Positions 12,901 through 25,957 of a stretch of 64,000 bases of DNA are shown in pieces (position 1 is the stretch's first letter; each line of letters opens with the position of its first letter). The notes below the pieces were generated by a model that did no database searches, was not told the DNA's origin, and saw only the letters and a list, made by a program, of their open reading frames with translations. A program made the position numbers and the translations under genes. The DNA comes from Plectrocnemia conspersa (Eukaryota > Arthropoda > Insecta > Trichoptera > Polycentropodidae), in contig VTFK01000224.1 in assembly GCA_009617715.1 (NCBI GenBank), positions 433,501 to 497,500 on the forward strand. The letters run 5' to 3'.

Positions 12901-14625
12901 TTAGATTCTGTTTTTTATGATATATCTGAAAAAATAGCTAATATAATAATAGTCTATAATAGCTAATTGACCGTCAGCTTTCGTGGTGAGAATATTTTTA
13001 ATAATTATAATCTTAAAAATTTGAGTAAAAATTAGATAATATTGTGCATTGAGAAACAAATTTTACAGTGAACTTTTTATAACTAATCAATAAAATAAAT
13101 GTCAAAATGTGCGCAATAAATCGGGCTAAGATCGAGCTACTACGAATTTTCTTGTATTTTTTCGTTACATGCTTGAAACCAGTATTGTAAAAAACTACGA
13201 CTAAAAACTAGTACCAGAACGCTACTTCTCTTTAAAGTTATTTTAAAGTAAATTTATTTGAACCCGGAAACGATACCCTAGTTATTTTGTTTTTCGCTGT
13301 AGTTGGGTTATTTTGTTTGCAAAATTTTAATAAATAAAGAAATTTTAACAAATCCTCTAATAAGTCTTTCTGGAACGTTTTCCGGTTGTGGAAAAATCTA
13401 CCGGAACGATGTTCCGGTGCGTTTCGGCGTGGATATTATTAGTGAATTTTTGCAAAACATTTGACAAAGAAACAAATGTGAACAATCTTTATAATACGCA
13501 GTCTTATATATCTGACAAAAACCATTATTGACCAAAAAAATGCGTCAATCGTCACAAAAGCTAGACTGGTTTGGATTGCGGTAGAGTGACGCTCTCTGAT
13601 ATGAATAAACTATATTTATGCGGGTCAAATAAGGGTGCACTACGTTATTTGATAAGGTGGAGAAAAATGCAATAAAAAATATTTGGGGTTGATGCTTATA
13701 TTCCGGAATGGAAGGTTTCCATTTCAACGACGGAATTATAAAACTGACCTGATTTTTTCATCCCTTTGATAAAAACACATGGACTCAAATTTGGATTGCG
13801 ATTTCATCGATGTCACCGGGCCAAAATAGTTTTCTATTTAATTTCTTAAATGCACCAAAGATGAGATATAAAAAAATACTAATTCTCGATTAAAATATTT
13901 CATAATGTAAGGAAAAATGTCGATTTTTTAATCTGGAAAAATCTTTAATTAAACCGATAGAATTGTGCCATAATCAAGAGGAAATATCAATTGCACAACC
14001 AAACGAGAAAACAAGACCACGGTGAATCGTTGATTAATTCCATGCTTTTCCGTCTTTTAGCAGTATTGAAGGCGCAACGAAATAATAGTATATTACGTAA
14101 AAACTGTTTTAGAATATAGTAATGAATTTCAAAGTTTGTTATAATTATCGATTGAGAAAAAACTGACATTACCTGTTTTTTCAATCTATTCTTTGAATGA
14201 TATTACTATTTTTATTTGAGAGATGTAAATTCTGAAAATTTCACTATTAACCTATATATTTATTATACTTAAAGTAAAACAATACATCAATTTGTAAAAT
14301 AGTCAAACAATAAGAAAGATAATTTATTTTAAAACATAAATGATCACTTTTGCAGCATAATAAGCTTTTCTCTAAATTTTTCGCTGGGCCTGCTTGATAT
14401 AATCTTAATTAAAGTAGACGAGAATAACTTTGTAATAATTGCCGTTGTTGAATATCGCTGAATATATAATCAATGAATTATATGAATTAAATAAATTGTT
14501 AGTCATGTGTGGGGATCTTATTCTTGAAACTCGTGTTAATGACTGTGACCAAAAATTATCATTCATCAACAATTGAGAGAAACAACACAATATACTGTAA
14601 ATGACGGGACCACACAAAGGTACCC

Positions 14626-15186
14626 GTTACGACTAGAAAAAAGGGTTACATAAATAACACGCAAGGATTCTCCGGTGCATTGACAGAATATTTCCTTGTT
14701 GCGAAACGGTCACGGGATACAATATATCACCGGAAGACAAAAAGCACCGTAAGGTCACAATATTACCGTTGCACAATTAGATCTCGGAGATGTCCATCAA
14801 GCAAATGTCACTTTCTAAAGACGTATACATATTTTGTTGTTCTAAAAAGCGAGTGCAACGATTGACTGGATGATCGCTGCATGATTGTAATTGGTCTCCA
14901 ATGAGAAGAAGGTAGACACTGGCAGACACTAGCAGCCACTGACAACATACAGAACGCTCAACATTCTGAGAGGGACTTCACCATACGAGCACCGCAGCAG
15001 AGAGGGATCAACCTGCCACACCAATCAGAACTCTAAGGATCTTCCACTGACATCATCCCTCCGCCAGTTTCTCCATAATTGCTCGAAGAATAACGATCTG
15101 GCCCATTATAGTAACTCGCAATATATAATATAAACTAAATAAATTCTTACTAGTTTCCACCGCGTCTTTCTGGCTGCGAAGTCACA
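14626..15186 (+). mobile_element. Solo LTR, copy 2
   Basis: The 561-bp copy lies in the + orientation, GTTACGACTAGAAA to GGCTGCGAAGTCACA. It carries an AATAAA signal at 15138-15143, about 45 bp before its end, as expected in an R region. The flanks are ACCC and CCCC (three of four positions agree). It is inverted relative to copy 1, 4.7 kb away in the same intron. Confidence 0.75.
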
Positions 15187-16405
15187 CCCCTTAGGTTTAG
15201 AATCCCGAAAGTCATATTTTTTTTCAGTTCCGTTTATAGAATCAGAGACACATCTCACCTATAAATGTTAAATGATAATATGCTTATGAAACTTTCAATC
15301 TACATAAACATAGCATAAGCTGATTTTCCATTTGAATTGTATTGGTGTCTAGATTGGGGCTTTTGGTTTTTTCCCAGGGAAGTTTTTTGTATAATTATAA
15401 AATGATGTTCAAGATATGATTAAGTAAAACGTGTGTAACCGCGAATACCCGGGTAGTGGGTAATTCGCGCAGGGCTCGCGAATACGGCCGTTCGTTTAAA
15501 AAATAGCAAAGTTAAAATTATCTCGGCCGTCGCATAAACGAGATACTTACGATGTCGTATCACCCCTGGGCCGGCTTCGTAAAGTTTAACGCGACGGTGT
15601 CGTAAAAGCCGGTTTTAAAAAAAGATTCGCCCCATTTTCGCGTTTAAAGCGAAACTTTCGTTCAAAAAAGCAGTGGCAATGCGTTCAACTTTTTTCACCG
15701 TATACGTGACCTCTTAATAAATCTTAAGTACAGCCATCATGCGTGTGGTATTTTTATCCGTTAGATAAATTTGAGAGTCTAAATTCGCAAACGCTAAACA
15801 ATCGACTGTAAAATGCAAGATTCTGTCCACATCTATTTATTTTCAATCTTATAATATCAATAAATTGATCTAGTTCAGTTTTTTCCATTGAAATTTAAAT
15901 ACTGGGCCACGAAGCATATTTTAGACCCCTTACCGATTGTAATGCGATTCAGTTGACCGCGGATGGATTCATGACCTCAGGCGTTTTCGTGAAAATCGGT
16001 TATGAGCTGCAAAAAATAATAAGAATGCAATCACTGGTCAAGGTGTTTTGGGGTTCATAGTCGATCTGCCCGTATATCCAGTTTTTTTTATCTCATTATC
16101 TTGAGCGTTTAGCTCACCATATTTATAGACATTTTTTCGTGGCCTGACATAAAAATTTTGAACACGTTCACCACGTGATCAAAAAGGCATCTTAAAAAGT
16201 CTTGAGAAGTTTTATACCTAGCATGAAAAAGGCTGTAAAAAAATCGAAAAAGATTTAGGTGTTTGACGGATAGTATGTTAAGAAAATTTTGTAGGAGTTT
16301 GCACATATATAAACTGATTATGTGTTAGTTGCTTTGTGCTTTATTTGTTAATTTAATATGTTACATATTCTATTGAGGATTAACACTTATCAATTATTAT
16401 AAATT

Positions 16406-16505
16406 ATATTAAACCACCAACCTAACCATAAGTGGAAGTAAACAACCGCAAGAGGTGGGTTGCCTTTCATTATGCGGTCGAGGGTTGTATTGCTGGTTTA
16501 ATATA
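16406..16505. repeat. Small inverted-repeat element (~100 bp)
   Basis: ATATTAAACCACCA at the left is matched by TGCTGGTTTAATATA at the right, enclosing GC-richer sequence. It could be a tiny MITE or chance. It lies 270 bp before a syntaxin exon. Confidence 0.4.
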
Positions 16506-16774
16506 GTTTCAAATTCAGGACTCGCCAATAATGCGGCGGTCCTCTGCGGATAAAAAGGTTATTTTATTATATATCATTTGGATTGTTTACTTTGTCTATC
16601 AGACGATATTCTACTATATCTATTAGGAAACTTTCGCTATATGTACTTTTTATGTAAGATTTCGCCCACGCGAAATGATATTTTGCACAACGATAACGCT
16701 TGACGCGCTTCTGTTTGTTCGCCCGTCACGATTGTTTGTCTGTTTGTTTACTTAATCTTTTCGTTACGTTTCAG

Positions 16775-16874
16775 GTGGAAGAGATCCGAGAGATGATAGA
16801 CAAGATTCAAGCAAATGTGGAAGAGGTTAAAAAAAAGCACAGCGCGATCCTGTCGGCGCCGCAGTCGGAGGAGA
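16775..16874 (+). CDS. Syx1A: Syntaxin-1A, internal coding exon (Habc helix Ha)
   Basis: This exon encodes 33 residues plus the first base of a codon: [18 protein letters not shown], then [15 protein letters not shown]. It is the start of the Ha helix of the syntaxin Habc three-helix domain, which folds back on the SNARE motif in the closed, Unc-18-bound state. The [11 protein letters not shown] core is close to invariant in animal syntaxin-1. The acceptor is TTTCAG (16769-16774) behind a pyrimidine tract, with a plausible branch point in TTACTTAAT near 16748. The donor is the textbook GTGAGT at 16875-16880. The exit phase is 1, so the next exon must begin with two bases completing the codon that starts with A (lysine in relatives). 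No frameshift or stop is present. The downstream exon (usually ELEDLMADIKK...) was not found before 64000. Confidence 0.95.
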
Positions 16875-19189
16875 GTGAGTGTCCGATCATATTATTATTA
16901 GAATATACTATAATAAAATCCATTCAGAAGAGTAGTTTGGCGGCCGAAATTAACTGTTAATAATTAATTAACAACCCGTCGTTATGACTGATTAACGTTT
17001 CGGCCGCGCTCAAGTTTCAAGTATGAAATTGAAAATAATTTCGCAAGGGAAATATTTAATTTTCAACGGCCCCTTATTGCGTGAATAATTCAAACGGCCC
17101 AGGATGTATTAGCGGACGCGAAGGAAGTTCTTTAATATAATAGGAGCGGGAGCAAAAAAATGTATTACGTGCTGGATTCGCGAGGATTGTTTTACGACCG
17201 GCCTTTCTCGTATGTACATACATTTATTCACAAATTGAACGAGAGCGCTAATCGGAAATCGGTTTCACTAATCGTTCCGCGTGCGATTCGATTTATTTTG
17301 CTCTATTGTATAAATGAACGATGTATCCGCCCAGCTGGGCTTCGGTTGTGGATCTATAGAAAGTAACCTTTTTGGGCGGTGAATAATTAAAAGAAGAGGC
17401 GACCGCGACCCGATATCAACCTTTTCCGGGGCGTTAGGTTAACGTTTTAAGTGCGATAAGGCGGCGAGGATTGAACCTTTGTCCGAAAGTGGTGATTTAC
17501 ATACGGAATTTGAACATAGTTACTTTAATAAATTACAAATCAAGCACCGAAATAGACCTAAATCATTAATTAACCATTATTTATTAGGAAAATATACGGA
17601 GGCTGCGCCGCAATCACTACTTATAAACATATTGCTTTATTTTCCTTTGTTTGACACAAAGTTTGGTCAATTAGTCAATCATTAGTTGGCTAGCTATCTC
17701 CATTTCGCTCGAAGGGTCTCAACGAGATGCAAAAGACGGATTATAGCCATCAGTAAAATCCTTTTTTTGTTGCAAATTCGTTCACCTACATATATAAAAT
17801 TGCAAATTATTAACATAAATCCCTTTAAAAATGAACTGAAAAATGAATGTTAGTATACGTATAATGCATACGTATATATGTACATAACCTTGTGGGTTTG
17901 TATAGTTATTATTTAAAAACAGGCTTCTTTCGATCCTGTGTAAAATATCAAATAATCTCGACTACGGTGACGTGAAGAGAGAAGCAGTTGCATCTTAGAT
18001 ATTTTACGTCTGTCGTTGGACTGTCTCCTCTTGATAGCGACTTTTCACAAACTGTTCGAAGTTTCTGTGTTGTCGGAAGGGGGTCAAAAGTGGGAGTTAT
18101 TTTGGATCTTTTATACATATGGTCAAACTGGTGAGATTTTTGTCCTCGCCCTCTTTTTTAAATTTCAATTATGTGATATTTATGTTATTGTTTCAAACAG
18201 GGTGCATTTGTGTAAGTTTAGAACGCTATTGTCATGCATTCAGGGCACTTGTATTTTTTAACATTTCGAAAGGCTATTGTGATGCTTCGTTTATTGTCAC
18301 GCACCGAGGGTTAAGCCCTAGTTTTATGACAGGGACTCTTTCAATGACAGATCCTAGTTTTATGACAGGCCGGTATGACAAATGATCTGCTGACGTTTAT
18401 AACTTGATCGCCTAAGATTTTGTTTCTTAAGCTCGGTGCGTCAATTTGACTAAAAGCTTTTCGGATTATACTGTTTGCCGATCTACTCTGTGGGTTTGCA
18501 GGGTGGTCTATACTCACAATTAATACTAATAAAAATCCTAATGAAGATGAACGATTGCAAAGATGTTACGGAAAGTATTTAAAAATCCAGATAAATAAAT
18601 AAAATAAAATCAATTATTATCACAAAAGTACAAAATACATTTTGCATTGACATGAATCTTTAATTCTGAAATTTATATATGAAAGTAATCTGCTTTTAGA
18701 CGAGTTTTCTACACTACAATATATGTTTATTAATAAACTAAACAGCTTCACTCGAAATTTATATATCTTTAGATTCGAATTTTACGCTATAGTACGCTGT
18801 GACATTTAAATACGATATATATTATATTTATAAGCTCCATAGCTTATTATGAGCTGAAAATATTATAGTTGTCAATGACCTAAAATTTTTTTTTGCGCTA
18901 GAGCTCACTGTACAAGAGTTTTTGCTATCTAATATTTTTTTAATATATTAATAATTAATGTGTAATATTTCAACTCTAAACCCAATGTACTACGGTAAAC
19001 TCATAACACATAGACAGCAGCTATAATTTAGTTTTATTATAGTACAAAATACAGAAAACCCGAATTTGGAAATAAATAAATGCTAGATTTTGTGTTAAAA
19101 AATACACAGTGGTAGAACGACTGATTTATTAATTATAATTCATGTTCAGATTCGATTTGTCCCACAAACTATAAATCACATTCCGGGTC

Positions 19190-19800
19190 CATAAGACGCC
19201 CTTCGAAACGCGTCTACCCTGAATCACGACATCGATTCTGAATCACTGCCGAAAATTCCTACGGGGCGGTCATGGGTATTTTCGCGAATTTGCCAACTTC
19301 TCTGGGGGTGGGGTCGGGCAGAGGACGTGACGCGGCAAGTGAAAACGGCTGAGGAAATAATGAGCAGTGTTAAGGTCGCGGCAATATTAATTTGGATGAA
19401 AACATTACGTGACCGCCATTTGGAAGCATCGGGGAGAAGAAGAGAGTCGTTGTGCTAGTCGGCCTAACTGCCGCCCTTGGAGGACGTATAAATCATCCCC
19501 TCGAAAAGGAAAATTCAGTTACATGCTCCGTGCGGCGCGTATGTGCCCGGTGTTCTCTCGCTCTCGGGGGGCGCCATTTTTATGACAAATTGTTTCCGTA
19601 ATGAAAACGTTTCACAACCTGAGATTTTTCGCTCCCCGGCAACGTGACGCACGAGCTTCCCTTTCCTCGTGCTGTGCGTCACGAATCGAACGAGATGAGC
19701 CGAAACGGACCGAATAACAATCTCCACTGTACTGGCTGGCGCTTTTTCGCTCTGCGATACGAAACATGTTTTCATTTTGTAAAACGGCCGTCGAAAATGT
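19190..19800. other. GC-richer island
   Basis: Mixed sequence with CpG-rich words (GGGTGGGGTCGGGCAGAGG; CTCTCGGGGGGCGCC). Short open frames in several phases carry no recognisable domain. Confidence 0.35.
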
Positions 19801-20621
19801 TTATTGTGGGATGTGCTCGAACCTTATCGTTATTGCATTAAAGACCCTTGTTTTGTAAGTAGACGCTGTATAAAAGTTATATCGGGCAACGCGGTCATCC
19901 ATTTATAACCATATTAGCATATGTGCGTAATAAAATCGGTAAACCCTTCATGTATCAAGATAAGCTGCGAAATACGGGGGATGTATTGCTGATAAATGGT
20001 ATACGGGTACATTATGGAAATTTGTTGTTTGAAAGAGATTAAAATGAAAATCAAAAAATGTTACTAAAGACTAATGCCTGGAGACTTGCGCCAAAGAGGT
20101 CAGTTAATGGTTGGAATTCGAATCGAAATTCATGTCTATGAGCAGGATCTTTTGATGGACGATATCAATACACTTGTATTAAATCCAATGTAGTCGTAAT
20201 TAAAATGATAGTTTTATACCGCCTTAACAAACCATGAGTACTTATATAACAATCCTAGTGAGCACTGGCATACTACTACTACATTCATTTACAATTGGTT
20301 TGATTTGTCATTCAAAGCTTTGTTTTATTGATTAGTACGCCGACGAAAGATGCAATTGTGGGATAGTTAGCTAGTTAGTTCATTAATGAACATACTACAA
20401 TACAAAGCTTAGTCTGGATCAGTGGTCTTCAACTCCATTAAACAAAGCATTTTAATTATTTCCAATAGCGGCCCTTAAGAATTTGTAGTGAAGGGGCTGC
20501 AGCAATAAAAGTTGAATGATTGGACAAAATATCTTTAATAAAACTAAAATATGTACTATGTATGTCTATTTATTTTAACGCGTAATCATAATGAGCTTTT
20601 AAATTTCTGTCCTGTGATTGG

Positions 20622-20675
20622 ACACGCACCCAAATAGTACATCCACAATTTACCGTGTTATTGGGGGGTCTACTG
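20622..20675. mobile_element. TA-flanked MITE, pogo/mariner type, truncated copy
   Basis: Only the right end is present: AATTTACCGTGTTATTGG, then GGGGTCTACTG, followed by TA (20676-20677). The preceding CCCAAATAGTACATCC resembles the subterminal part of copies 31479 and 40620. The left terminal repeat is absent. Confidence 0.7.
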
Positions 20676-21639
20676 TATTTATTATTTTAATAAAAACACT
20701 CATTAATTTAAAAAAAAATTTAAAATTCGTTCGCCATATCTTTTTTTTCTTGTGGAACAATATATCCAGGACAAAATCGCACTTGACAAAATATCGTATT
20801 TGATCGATTGCTTCTGGATGCCTTCTAAATTATACCAATTATACCAGCGGCCAGGCACTATTCCAATAAAATATTTTACTCATTATTTTAATATCGCAAT
20901 AATATTTATTTAAATTTTATACTCAAACTATATATGTATGTATGTATATGTAAAGTTACCAGACCTTTGACATCTTGTCAAGATACTGACCAAATATACT
21001 AAAATATAATTCGGATTATTTCTAAGTTCTAAAGTCAGACCGATTTTATTAAATGATAAACATAATCATACGCACCACAAAGAAGTTCGTTTTGAAAATA
21101 TGTTTCAAAAGAAACGGTAATTAGACGAAGATAAAATATATTTCATTTGCCATGCGATATTTCACAATCTCTCAAGATCTCATTTATAGCCCCCTTTATC
21201 TTTCTTTACGACCGTTTTTTTTCCTTATTGATAAATTTCTTTTTCGCGTATTCGAAAACTACGCCAAGTTTTCTCTCTCTTCCTTCGCGCCCCCCCAGAC
21301 GGGCGTTATTATTATTCCGGCCCGATTACTTTCGAGAGCTGCTCACTTTTGCTCGTTTATTTACAAAATATAATTAATTCTCTCAAAGTAGACTTAAAAT
21401 AGCTTTAAACGTATAATCTTGTTTTGGTTAATTATCCATGAAAATTTCTGCTTGTGCAATGGCACGAGGCGGGGCCAATTTATGGCGTTTCTTTGTACCT
21501 ACACCGGATTTATGCATAAACCTTATTTTTTTCATACAATATAAATCAAAGTTTAAAACGATAAGATCGCAACTTTGACGAATCGCCCCATTATAACGTA
21601 TAATATGGGACGCCCTTTAACTTTAATTCCCCTCTTAAG

Positions 21640-21905
21640 GCGTCAGACTTAAATGCCAATTGTCGTTGTGGGGAAAAACGTGTATGTGCTAACGGCGTGT
21701 GACGGTGGGGGTTTTGGTTTCCAGTAATGGCGCCTTGGCAGGACGCCAGCTAGCCCCGTTTGCTTCGAGAGGGTTTAAATATTCATCTCGAGCCGCAACG
21801 TCACCACCGTCGCCACCCCCTAGCGAACCACCCTTCGATTGCTTATTCATCCGTCTGCCACTTATCGACGCGCCGTTGTTGCGGCGAACGAACCCTCTTT
21901 AAGAC
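21640..21905. other. GC-richer island
   Basis: Contains ACGGTGGGGGTTTTGG and CACCACCGTCGCCACCCCC. The surroundings are AT-rich. No gene was recognised. Confidence 0.3.
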
Positions 21906-23886
21906 GGCCAAATGACAGACTTTGCGAATCCAAGTTTACGTTTATATAAGGGCTAAAGTTATCCGCTGCATTTTATTAATTATTATTGATAGCAAATATG
22001 CTGTTTTTATTCAATATTTTATTGTTTTATTGTAACTAAAAAATCGATTTTTCTATGAGAATCGAGCCCCTTGCTTGACTAATAGTATCGATTCGTATCA
22101 AAACGGATGTTATTTATCCCAAAATAGCTCTTTAAAACGATCACACTAGAACACGCCTTGTTAAATCAACACATATATAGAAAAGTGTATGTAATCTTAG
22201 CTATGAAACAGAAACAATGTGTATTTTTTTAAATTAAATTGACTATGTATGTTAAAACTGTTGCAATCCTTTTTGGCTAACTCTCAACTAATGTTTTTTT
22301 TCCGCAACACTAAGAGGTTTATCGCAGCTAAAATTAAGATTTATGGTTGTGATGCGCAAAATTTATTTTAAATATACTACAAATGCTCAATTGAATTTAA
22401 ATCTGGTAACTTAAAACCAACCCATTTGACTCAAGTATAATAAGGGACCTTGTATCGTTGATGATTTTAACATTGAGTTTTAAATAATACTTGTCACGCG
22501 ACCCTCGCACATGAACATGATTCCTACTCCAGCTGTTGTACTCAATTATCGGCATGATAATCTCGGACTTATTTTTAAATACGTTTGATGTAATAACTTA
22601 TACTATTATATTATCAGTTTATTATTAACATCATACTCTTTGAAAAAATCAAATATTATATTTATTTTCCTTGAATGAGATAAGATGTCACTTTGAATAT
22701 TGCAAGTCTCAATTTGTTGAAAGATCATGTTTTAAAAAAAAGTTTGAACACAAGTAACTATAAAACTACTTTAGTTTTATTTTATTATTATGATTCCTCG
22801 TAAGTGTTGAAATCAAAATCTAGAATATTTCGTAGCTTTTCCGTAAAATTCGCTTTTTTCTCGTCGTTTCAAAACAACTTCTTTCTCTATTGCTATTCTT
22901 ATCGTGTGTATTGAATATCGTCGATAATATTCGTTCAATAGACAAACTTTGGAACTCGCGTGTCGAATGGGAAAAAACAAGAATTACTTTTTATTACTGT
23001 ATGCCACGAGGTGATCAATTTAATATAGAGATAGATAGACAAACCCAGTTGATTCGTTGTATCCGCGAGATTGCGCTTATGATGCTTGTTTATCACGTAC
23101 GAACAAAAAAATTCTCTCAATTTTGAAAAGATTACACACACGCAGCCCTTTGGCATATTGCAATAATAATAAGAGCGAAGTATGACGTAACACACGTGGA
23201 TATCTGTTTTATCAACAGGATCCATTGACGTATCGCGGATGTGAATAGAATATTTATTTTATATTAAGTTATTATTTAAGCTGCTAAATTTGGCGACGAG
23301 TGCTCCTGATTAATTTACATAGTATATACATATTTTTATATTAAAATATATGTTTATATTCGCATGTAAGTCGCACCATATCTAACAACCAACAGTTTAG
23401 CGTAAGTTTGCAAAATGATTATGCTGTTTGTTTAGGATGGGCGGAAAGTTGCGTTTCAGTCGTTAGTTTCGTATGTGTATATTTATTTATTTTGTTTTCA
23501 AACAACCTTATTTTGATATGTTAGATGGACATTTTGCTATAACGCCCTAGGGCTGTTGACCTAAAGGATGTTTTTAGTAAAGAAATAACTTCCTGTATGA
23601 ATATTAACTTCATTTTCCCTGGGATTGTTACTTTTCCCACGGGGTTCCAATTGTCAACCCCATGATTGCAACGCATATTATCCGCCTTATAAATAATCCA
23701 AATCCAATTTTTAGAACCATTACCGGATCGCATAAAAGATAACACCTCATAATAAAACTAAAGCTGAGGTCGTGCTTAGATTTAATTTGGGTTAAAAAAA
23801 TCAAATCAATCGTGATTATCAACATATTTGCTTTTGATTGTAATATTATTATTTTTAATTATAATTTACAATCTACTGTACATATA

Positions 23887-24383
23887 TGTTATAGGAAAAG
23901 TGTTAAATTCGCGAATGCGTACGTTAACTAGTCAATGTATGCACTGTCCAATCACCTTAGTTACAGTACACACAAAATAATTTATAAACAACGTAACTAG
24001 TTATTTTATGATTTCATTATTCTGTGTTTGTCAAAGCATTCAAAATTAATTAACTTATGTATTTAATATGTATTTTAAACATTTATATAAGATAAATTTT
24101 GTTGCCGATTTATATAATCCTAATTTTAAGTAGATTCGTTACAGAGAGTTATTCATGTTCTGATCATACGGTTAGTCGCTCGGGATTAGGTTAGTTGTCA
24201 AATGTTGTTCGTTGATAATGTAACTATCTCACGATGGTAAGCTCACAAACTCACTATTTAAAGCGTACATTATCTAATAAAAGTTTACACAAAATATAGC
24301 ATTATTAGTTCAAATTAAAACTCAGTGCATACTTTATCTGGTCATTGTATACTTTATCGAAATTTAACACTTTAACTGTAACA
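23887..24383 (-). mobile_element. ~500-bp TIR element, copy 1
   Basis: The ends are TGTTATAGGAAAAGTGTTAA and its near inverted counterpart TTAACACTTTAACTGTAACA, with TA on both flanks (23885-23886, 24384-24385). Subterminal motifs of the form GCATAC...CTAG recur on both sides. The element is non-coding and matches 62394-62910 in opposite orientation. Confidence 0.7.
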
Positions 24384-24389
24384 TATGCA

Positions 24390-25102
24390 TAGGGCTGGCT
24401 TGAGAGGTGTGCTACACAGTTGCCTGGGAGGGCAGCTCCAGGGGCACAAAAACTTAAAAAAAAAATTAACGATGTTGCTAAAAAAATATAAAAGATTATA
24501 TTTCTCAGAAACCACTGAGAATTAGAATCTGCTCAAAATTATATTTGAAAATAACCTTTATTTATTCTAGCTCATTAACGCTGACACACTTATTTGCAAA
24601 TTAATTATTAACTATTCTCGACAAAACGTCAGTTGCCCTAGTAATGAGTTATTTTTATTTATATTTAAAACTGCAATATATTTTATTAACTTTTAAACAT
24701 AAAAAGATAAAATTTTACGTTCATTAAAAAATGTTGTGTATTTAAAATCAATGCTATATTTTTAATTTATAGCATTGCAGTGATTTGATGATAGTTTGAT
24801 TGTAACCATATATTTTACTATCTGCACCTCGTCGCTACCGTTATATTCTTTGTTCTGTGGTTACCATACAGTTGTTTTCGCCGCTGTTTTTTTGCGTTGA
24901 CAAAAATGACTAGTTAATTGAATTATTATAATGCTGATTTATCGCGAAAGATAATCGGTGGTAAAGTAGTATTTGATTAAAATATTTTAATGTATATTAG
25001 TTTATGTTTTATATACAATTAGGAAATAAAATATGAAAGGGTGGGGGGTGATGACCAATTTAATTTTTGTCTGGGGCGTTAAATAAGCTAGGCACGGCCC
25101 TG
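24390..25102. mobile_element. Old hAT-like non-autonomous element
   Basis: The left end TAGGGCTGGCTTGAGAG and the right end CTAGGCACGGCCCTG are imperfect inverted copies of a CAGGGC(C/T)GG-type hAT terminus. The subterminal regions are rich in G runs (GGGAGGGCAGCTCCAGGGGC; GGGTGGGGGGTGATG). No convincing 8-bp duplication remains, so it is presumably old. It starts 6 bp after the TIR element 23887-24383. Confidence 0.55.
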
Positions 25103-25538
25103 ATATTGTATATGTACATTATATACTACAATTCCATGAATTTAGATGTGGGCAGAGAGGTCGTATCGATATTCTAAAAATAATTATATATCCAATTCGC
25201 TAGCTAGAATTAATTGATTTATAGGATATTAATTTGTTTATGGTTATTTTAGAACATTAGCGCCCTCGTCAATTGCTTATTTATGCTGGTAACTATTTAA
25301 CCCTACATCCACAATGAATCAGAGAAAAGAAGGCAATAGAAAACCACTACTGGGACAGCGCAGCTCAATTTTCAACCATATTTATGTTCCTAATATTGAT
25401 ATTGCACTCACTAAAAAATTAACAAATAATTAAATATTTTTTTATATAATAAAATAAATTGCTTAAAATCGGCAGCATGTTATTATATTTAGAAAAAATA
25501 TTAGGTCATAAATATTATATCATTTTGAGATATATATC

Positions 25539-25957
25539 CAGGGCTGTGGAGTCGGTAGAGTCGGAGCATTGTAATTTGCATTGACTCCGACTCCTTTTTA
25601 ACCTTTTTCACCCCGATCAATAATTTTTTAATTGTTTGTCGTGAGCCATGCGTTTTAAGTGGGTAATATGAAGTAAACAAAAATATTTAAAGTAATTCTT
25701 GCTTTAAGTTCTGATTCCCTTTGAATCACGGATTTTCAAATATATTATAGATTAAATTAAGTATGTGAGTAGTCAAAAATAATTATAATAATATATTTTA
25801 TAATTATTTTTTGTTATTTACATGAAAATAAATGAATAAATAAAATAATTAAAAATGAATTTAATATTTTAAGATTATCTTATCGAAATTTTTAAATTTA
25901 TTTGCGAAAAAGTCGGAGTGGGAGTCGGGAAAAATTTGCAATAACTCCTTAGCCCTG
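25539..25957. mobile_element. hAT-type MITE with GGAGTCGG termini
   Basis: The 419-bp element begins CAGGGCTGTGGAGTCGG and ends AACTCCTTAGCCCTG, with repeated GACTCC/GGAGTC subterminal words on both sides. The flanking octamers are TATATATC (25531-25538) and GATATATC (25958-25965), a 7-of-8 match fitting the 8-bp target duplication of hAT elements. Its interior is AT-rich and non-coding. Confidence 0.8.

Larger units (their letters stand above)
5920..16774 (+). other. Syx1A intron of 10,855 bp (GC-AG)
   Basis: The intron is bounded by the two syntaxin exons. It contains a simple repeat (6101-6153), a small perfect hairpin (7262-7282), a long foldback (8997-9220), two solo LTRs in opposite orientation (9340-9951 and 14626-15186) and a short inverted-repeat element (16406-16505). 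The stretches 6154-8996, 9952-14625 and 15187-16405 hold AT-rich sequence without a recognisable gene. Confidence 0.85.
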
